Source: Gryllotalpicola protaetiae (GTDB lineage Bacteria > Actinomycetota > Actinomycetes > Actinomycetales > Microbacteriaceae). Taken from it: DNA of 64,000 bases. The translations under genes were made by a program, and so were the position numbers. A model generated the notes under the pieces. That model saw only the letters and a program-made list of their open reading frames with translations, did not search any database and had not been told where the DNA came from. Location of the stretch: positions 2,108,001-2,172,000 of the forward strand of contig NZ_CP032624.1 in the NCBI RefSeq assembly GCF_003627055.1. Direction: 5' to 3'. This document shows positions 63,935-64,000 of this stretch, piece after piece (positions within the stretch are counted from its first letter, which is position 1; every line of letters starts with the position of its first letter).

Positions 63935-64000
63935 ATGACCTCCACCGCAGAGCTCGGACTGACCAGTTCGCTGCCCGTCACCAAGGAGCGCGGCCTGCCC
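63935..64000 (+). CDS. Unknown protein, cut by the right window edge
   Basis: An ATG with AAGGGAAG 7 bases upstream opens a frame MTSTAELGLTSSLPVTKERG that runs off the window. Twenty-two residues are too few for a family call. Being divergent from a tetR gene with shared operators, it is probably an enzyme or transporter repressed by that TetR protein. Confidence 0.55.
   Translation, partial: MTSTAELGLTSSLPVTKERGLP

Noticed and set aside
1-64000. CRISPR arrays, rRNA genes, riboswitches or a replication origin
   Set aside because: I looked for spaced repeats, conserved rRNA segments and DnaA-box clusters and saw none.

Overview
The window is high-GC DNA with the gene content of an actinobacterium, most likely a member of the Microbacteriaceae. 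The grounds are many GTG and TTG starts, promoters that begin the transcript at the start codon, a deazaflavin (F420)-type nitroreductase, a SigJ-type ECF factor paired with a CxxC carboxymuconolactone decarboxylase-like protein, a DtxR/IdeR-like box, and dense families of short-chain dehydrogenases (SDRs), alpha/beta hydrolases, MFS exporters and TetR/HxlR/MarR regulators. No rRNA, complete tRNA, CRISPR array or integrase is visible.

Layout. (1) 1-7.2 kb is accessory DNA with mobile-element flavour: a gene cut by the left edge, small membrane proteins, a single-strand-binding protein without the usual acidic tail, an Arg-rich repetitive coiled-coil protein, small unknown proteins, and a tight trio of XRE regulator, flavoprotein and a possible SLOG/DprA-like protein. 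(2) 7.2-29.5 kb is a redox and electrophile-stress style region: tautomerase, aldo/keto reductase, a cyclic-nucleotide-domain thioredoxin-reductase homologue without redox cysteines, UBP zinc finger, OsmC, several SDRs, two crotonase + HxlR divergent modules, MFS exporters, LtrA, SigJ, alpha/beta hydrolases and three TetR/MarR regulators. Eight copies of one inverted repeat (CTRACTT-N9-AAGTYAG or degenerate forms) lie in its promoters and tie it into a probable HxlR-type regulon. (3) 29.9-47.1 kb is bounded by a 41-bp direct repeat identical to the 3' part of a tRNA with CAT anticodon. The segment between holds nhaA, a compact eight-gene import and metabolism operon (Dpp-type ABC transporter, acyltransferase, two Gfo/Idh dehydrogenases), its ROK regulator, an epimerase/Gfo-Idh/MFS operon, an iron-controlled SIP-dps pair, and a tetR gene broken by an IS481-type remnant. 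(4) 47.1-64 kb is a second accessory region: a giant LuxR (LAL) regulator, MFS exporters, a MetX-like and an Asp-nucleophile hydrolase, and two diverged copies of an MFS-hydrolase-SDR cassette, followed by an HSL-type esterase, two TetR regulators and a gene cut by the right edge.

How the genes may work together. In regions 2 and 4 reductases/dehydrogenases, hydrolases and exporters are repeatedly joined to small-molecule-sensing repressors. The most economical reading is inducible detoxification or catabolism of hydrophobic or electrophilic compounds, but no substrate can be read from the sequence. Three separate operator families (one in region 2, two in region 4) recur at distant promoters, so genes that are not adjacent are probably co-regulated. 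The middle block looks like an ordinary nutrient-uptake region framed by two island attachment scars.
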